A stretch of 64,000 nucleotides of DNA, from contig BSQZ01000006.1 in NCBI GenBank assembly GCA_033239005.1, positions 1,316,001 through 1,380,000 on the forward strand, written 5' to 3'. The DNA is from Lamellibrachia satsuma (Eukaryota; Annelida; Polychaeta; Sabellida; Siboglinidae). Shown here in pieces: positions 60,331 to 64,000 of the stretch (position 1 is the first letter of the stretch; each line of letters starts with the position of its first letter). Both the position numbers and the translations under genes were made by a program. Below the pieces are notes generated by a model, which saw only the letters and a program-made list of their open reading frames with translations, did no database searches and had not been told where the DNA came from.

Positions 60331-60689
60331 GATCGAATCTCGAGAGATTGAAGGATAATTCATTAGAATAAGTAGCGTAATGTCAGTTTCGACTACGACA
60401 ATAACGTGCGTTATGGACACTGACGCTCGTTAGCACGTTCCACGGAGGAATGTTTGCATCGGCTAAGAAAGCATGGAAAGAACCACGAGAGTACAGAATG
60501 GAAAAACTGCTTACTAGTCAACTATAAAGTATATTCCTTGTTTAATTAGTTAATTAATCGTTAGTTGTAATTATTTAACTTAAATTAAATGCTATTCAAT
60601 GTTTATTAGTGGTTTCGTAAGTAAAAACAATCGAAGACCATATAATTTAATTATTTACTCCTACATATATGCAATCTTTTAAGTGCGTA

Positions 60690-60777
60690 CGCTTCACATT
60701 TGCGTACACATGCGTGAACGCATGTGCATACATTTGTGCGTACATACGTTCGTACACGTGTATGTACATACATGTAA
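60690..60777. repeat. Alternating purine-pyrimidine tract with hairpins
   Basis: Mostly RY-alternating sequence with the perfect inverted repeat CACATGCGT-GA-ACGCATGTG and the palindrome TACACGTGTA. It is a potential Z-DNA or cruciform site just before the LINE 3'-end fragment. Confidence 0.6.
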
Positions 60778-60804
60778 TGGTAAAATTCCATGTAATACAC
60801 GAGT

Positions 60805-60973
60805 TTTAATGTGCTCTCTCGTCTAGCTTCTTTACGGTAGTGATTCACATGTCTAAACGTTTCAATTACATATTGTCACAATTCAAACTTGATGCCACGA
60901 CCTTCTGTAATATGAACACTAATTATTTTATAATCTCATTCAAAACCACTAACACGAAGGGCTGGATGAGAAA
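60805..60973 (+). mobile_element. LINE 3'-end fragment (same family as the 34-36 kb copy)
   Basis: From GTGCTCTCTCGTCTAGCTTC to GGGCTGGATGAGAAA it closely matches 36519-36680, including the blocks TATTGTCACAATTCAAACTT and ATGCCACGACCTTCTGTAAT. Similarity stops at GATGAGAAA in both, marking the element's 3' terminus. Only the 3'UTR is present, a typical 5'-truncated insertion. Confidence 0.88.
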
Positions 60974-61099
60974 CTACTAAGCAAGGTTTCATTTGCAAAC
61001 TTAATTTCACACATTGTAGTACGAATAAATATATTATTATGATTATACATGCCTAGACGTTTGTGTACCCATGTACGTCTATGTGTGCATATGACATTA

Positions 61100-61700
61100 T
61101 GCGTACGAGCTTAGAGCCTTCTAGAGCGCGCTGTAAGAGTGGGAGTGAAGCCGCAAGCGCGCGTTGTCCAGGGTCGTCAATGCGTTTTCGTCAGCCCGCG
61201 GTGCGGTGCCTTGTGAAGTCACGACCAGATTAACTGCACGTCATTTACACCTGACATTGCCTGTAGTTCCCTTGCCATGTACGGCGGTGGAGGATGCTGC
61301 ATCATTCCACTAGCTTTTGGGAATCAAATATTAATGTTACGAAAAATTATACGCTCGTGGCAGCGACGCCGATGTGAAGGCTCGACGCCAAGAAGTCTTG
61401 ACAGACGCAGACCCCAGTTGTTGTTTATCAACGTCGATGGAGACGAGGAAGCTGAGCATACGGTTCCTTGCCAGTCTCGCGGTCTCCCGCACTGATCTAA
61501 TGAGCGTTAAAACACGGGCTAATTTCATGAAGGATCACGTGAATTTCAAAGGCGAGCCGCCTGGCGCGCTGGCGAGAAATCGACACCGGATCGCCGACGC
61601 GGTCGACTTCAAAGGGCGCCGATCGATACCTTCACTTGTCCTCGCCGCTGGCCCAGGCAGTCGTCGCGTAATTGTGCTGGCGCGGGGTTAATATGTATAT
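61100..61700. promoter_or_regulatory. CpG-rich island with paired TCF-type sites
   Basis: The most CpG-dense stretch outside the TCF promoter. TTCAAAGG occurs at 61545-61552, followed four bases later by GCCGCC (61556-61561), and again at 61608-61615 next to GCGCC. Frames of up to 105 codons are open in it but show no protein family and overlap on both strands. I treat it as a candidate distal promoter or Wnt-responsive element, or the promoter of an unseen upstream gene. Confidence 0.35.
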
Positions 61701-62189
61701 GGGACGAAATGCTGATAAAAACTACGTTCGTCGTCTGATTGTGTTCAACACCTGTCCGCGCGCCATCCGCCTGTTTCGGCGCAGTTAAATCGTCTCATTG
61801 TGCGTGTCGTCTTGTTATTTATGAGGTGGAATATGCGAAGGGACGTTTAAGATGAGATGTCGTTTGATATAGTATACTCGAGTAATCAGTATGTGAAATA
61901 TAAGTACAAGCGTCATGGATTTACGAGACCGATCAGGATCAGTGTAGAATGACAGATTGACGGGCAAACGTTGCGTTCAGCGCTGAATAGAAATTCAAAG
62001 TGACCAATTTAGAATTGTTTAACCCTCATATGTGCGCGCAATTTTACATAGGTCGTTGGTTACCTGGGATACACTGTTCCCAGTTATTTTTTATAGAAAA
62101 AACAAGATAAAACTAGTAATATGTATAACCCGTTTACTTGTGTGGCACAAACGGATTGCGATCTAACACTGAATAAGAAGAACAAGAAC

Positions 62190-62260
62190 AAGAACAAGAT
62201 ATATAATATAAGAACAAGATATATAATATAAGAACAAGATATATAATATAAGAACGAGAA
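62190..62260. repeat. 20-bp tandem repeat, 3 copies
   Basis: AAGAACAAGATATATAATAT repeated three times after a short (AAGAAC)n run. Confidence 0.95.
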
Positions 62261-62516
62261 GAGCAGAATAAGTATTAGTGACAACCTGGGGTATTCTACA
62301 AACTACTGAAAATGAAATATGATCGCTGTAAATGTGACAAAATAATCCATATCACAATAACGGTTTTTTTTAGCCGGAAATACAAGATAACTGTTAAATC
62401 TATATTGGTCTTTCATACGGTATATTAAATGAAATGCATCAGGAAACAAATAAATAGAAGGATATACAACTGAGAAAAATACTAGAAAAATTATTGCATA
62501 AACCAAGGAGCTAGGA

Positions 62517-63222
62517 TACAACATTACCCCATGTACGCGTGTGAAGGATACACCGTTACCCCATGTACGCGTGTGAGGGATACACCGTTACCCCATGTAC
62601 GCGTGTGAGGGATACAACATTACCCCATGTACGCGTGTGAGGGATACACCATTACCCCATGTACGCGTGTGAGGGATACACCGTTACCCCATGTACGCGT
62701 GTGAGGGATACAACATTACCCCATGTACGCGTGTGCGGGATACAACATTACCCCATGTACGCGTGTGCGGGTTACAACATTACCCCATGTACGCGTGTGA
62801 GGGATACACCGTTACCCCATGTACGCGTGTGAGGGATACAACATTACCCCATGTACGCGTGTGAGGGATACACCATTACCCCATGTACGCGTGTGAGGGA
62901 TACACCGTTACCCCATGTACGCGTGTGAGGGATACAACATTACCCCATGTACGCGTGTGAGGGATACACCATTACCCCATGTACGCGTGTGAGGGATACA
63001 ACATTACCCCATGTACGCGTGTGAGGGATACAACATTACCCCATGTACGCGTGTGAGGGATACAACATTACCCCATGTACGCGTGTGCGGGTTACAACAT
63101 TACCCCATGTACGCGTGTGAGGGATACAACATTACCCCATGTACGCGTGTGAGGGATACAACATTACCCCATGTACGCGTGTGAGGGTTACAACATTACC
63201 CCATGTACGCGTGTGAGGGTTA
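62517..63222. repeat. 32-bp minisatellite, 22 copies, with higher-order order
   Basis: Unit GATACAACATTACCCCATGT plus ACGCGTGTGAGG, period 32. Three main variants (ACAACATT, ACACCGTT, ACACCATT) and a GTGCGG variant recur in a patterned order. The series CCGTT-AACATT-CCATT-CCGTT-AACATT appears twice, seven units (224 bp) apart, pointing to block duplication. Every unit carries an ACGCGT site. Confidence 0.97.
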
Positions 63223-63304
63223 ATGTGTTGTCACAATACAGTACACGAAACAGCTAATTTTAAAAGTGGTATTATAAGATTCGAAATTCTCTTTCTAATA
63301 ACAT

Positions 63305-63310
<6 letters not shown>

Positions 63311-63363
<53 letters not shown>
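63311..63363. repeat. (TA)n microsatellite, about 53 bp
   Basis: Uninterrupted TA tract. Confidence 0.97.
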
Positions 63364-63366
<3 letters not shown>

Positions 63367-63874
63367 AACTGCATTGCCGCTTAATAATAATTTAATAATA
63401 ATTTTATTAAAATGGCAACTATAGCAGTTGAATTATACAATTGGCACAGTAAAACAACCAATGATAATAAATTAATTAAGACAAAAATATGACTTAAAAT
63501 ATAAAAAAAATTAATAGGTGCGTGTACATCATGTTTAAAGTTATGTTTGTAAATAAACAAGGTAAATATGAAGGACATAAGCATAAATTAAAACTTAAAA
63601 CATGTAAAACGATACCAATAATCGAACAATGACGCCGTCTTTGATCTTACAAGTTCTCCCGACCAAACAAAGCGTGACATCAAAATACTTCCACCAAATT
63701 AGTCACCAAACGGTTGCTTTTGTGGGGGCGAGGCCTCTTTTTTGTGGGAGCCTGGTACGAGTGTAGGACGTACCACTCGCCAGCACAAACGGAGCATATT
63801 TGTACTGAAATGTCTCGTCGTTGACGCAATGAACCAACGTATCTCGCATATGCAGGGTAACCTGGGGCAACACT

Positions 63875-64000
63875 GCCCCTGGAGGTAAGGCAGCCCCCAT
63901 CACGTACGGCCCCTGGAGGTAAGGCAGACCCATCACGTACGGCCCCTGGCGGTAAGGCAGCCCCCATCACGTACGGCCTCTGGAGGTAAGGCAGCCCCCA
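63875..64000. repeat. 33/34-bp tandem repeat running off the right edge
   Basis: GGCCCCTGGAGGTAAGGCAG plus MCCCATCACGTAC, copies spaced 34, 33 and 34 bp. The first copy starts near 63875 and the array is cut by the window end, so its full length is unknown. Minus-strand frames across it repeat LPPGAVRDG and are not taken as genes. Confidence 0.93.

Noticed and set aside
61277..61691. Overlapping frames of 72 and 105 codons in the CpG island
   Set aside because: Overlapping frames are open on both strands and show no protein family. Low stop frequency is expected from the GC-rich composition.
62517..63222. CRISPR-like regularly spaced repeats
   Set aside because: Units are directly adjacent with no unique spacers, and the context is eukaryotic. 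It is a minisatellite.

Overview
This is animal (metazoan) nuclear DNA: AT-rich, gene-poor, with spliced exons, minisatellites, (TA)n tracts, non-LTR retrotransposons and tRNA-derived SINEs. The one recognisable gene is a TCF/LEF transcription factor (TCF7L2 / pangolin type), the DNA-binding effector of Wnt/beta-catenin signalling. It lies on the minus strand. Its start codon is at 57073, and it runs leftward off position 1. The protein pieces and repeat content suggest a lophotrochozoan, most likely a marine mollusc. That placement is inference, since no database search was possible.

Gene layout (minus strand): exon 1 56930-57073 (beta-catenin-binding N-terminus), exon 2 56755-56824, exon 3 51784-51881, exon 4 9589-9718 (conserved block ending in DPKTG), exon 5 1263-1350. 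All five have GT/AG borders, and their reading phases join (0, 1, 0, 1, 2). They encode about 143 residues, up to a Trp codon split at the last border. The HMG box and any C-clamp must lie beyond the left edge. A further 99-nt exon candidate (3528-3626) sits in intron 4 with strong splice sites and the right phase to be an in-frame cassette exon. It is the most interesting undescribed possibility here.

Intron 3 (9719-51783, 42 kb) holds most of the repeats. They include a broken CR1-type LINE (about 17.56-20.9 kb) carrying a nested antisense fragment of another LINE, and a second LINE family (34.2-36.7 kb) interrupted by a tRNA-derived SINE. There is a second, degenerate tRNA-like head at 41.4 kb that contains a perfect CTCF-type consensus, and there are several minisatellites. 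Intron 4 has a 42-bp minisatellite and a non-autonomous hAT-like element. Intron 2 has a small acidic ORF relic and a CRE/CCAAT/TATA patch.

The region right of the gene (57.1-64 kb) is upstream or promoter sequence. It has several CpG-rich patches with CCAAT, E2F-like and TCF-type CTTTGA motifs, two long near-perfect palindromes, a 111-bp (TA)n tract, a 3'-end fragment of the same LINE family as the 34-36 kb copy, a 22-copy 32-bp minisatellite with higher-order structure, and a 33/34-bp array cut by the window end. Matches to TCF motifs near a TCF gene are compatible with Wnt autoregulation, but this is not shown by sequence alone. No bacterial-type operon, CRISPR array, rRNA or intact tRNA gene was seen.
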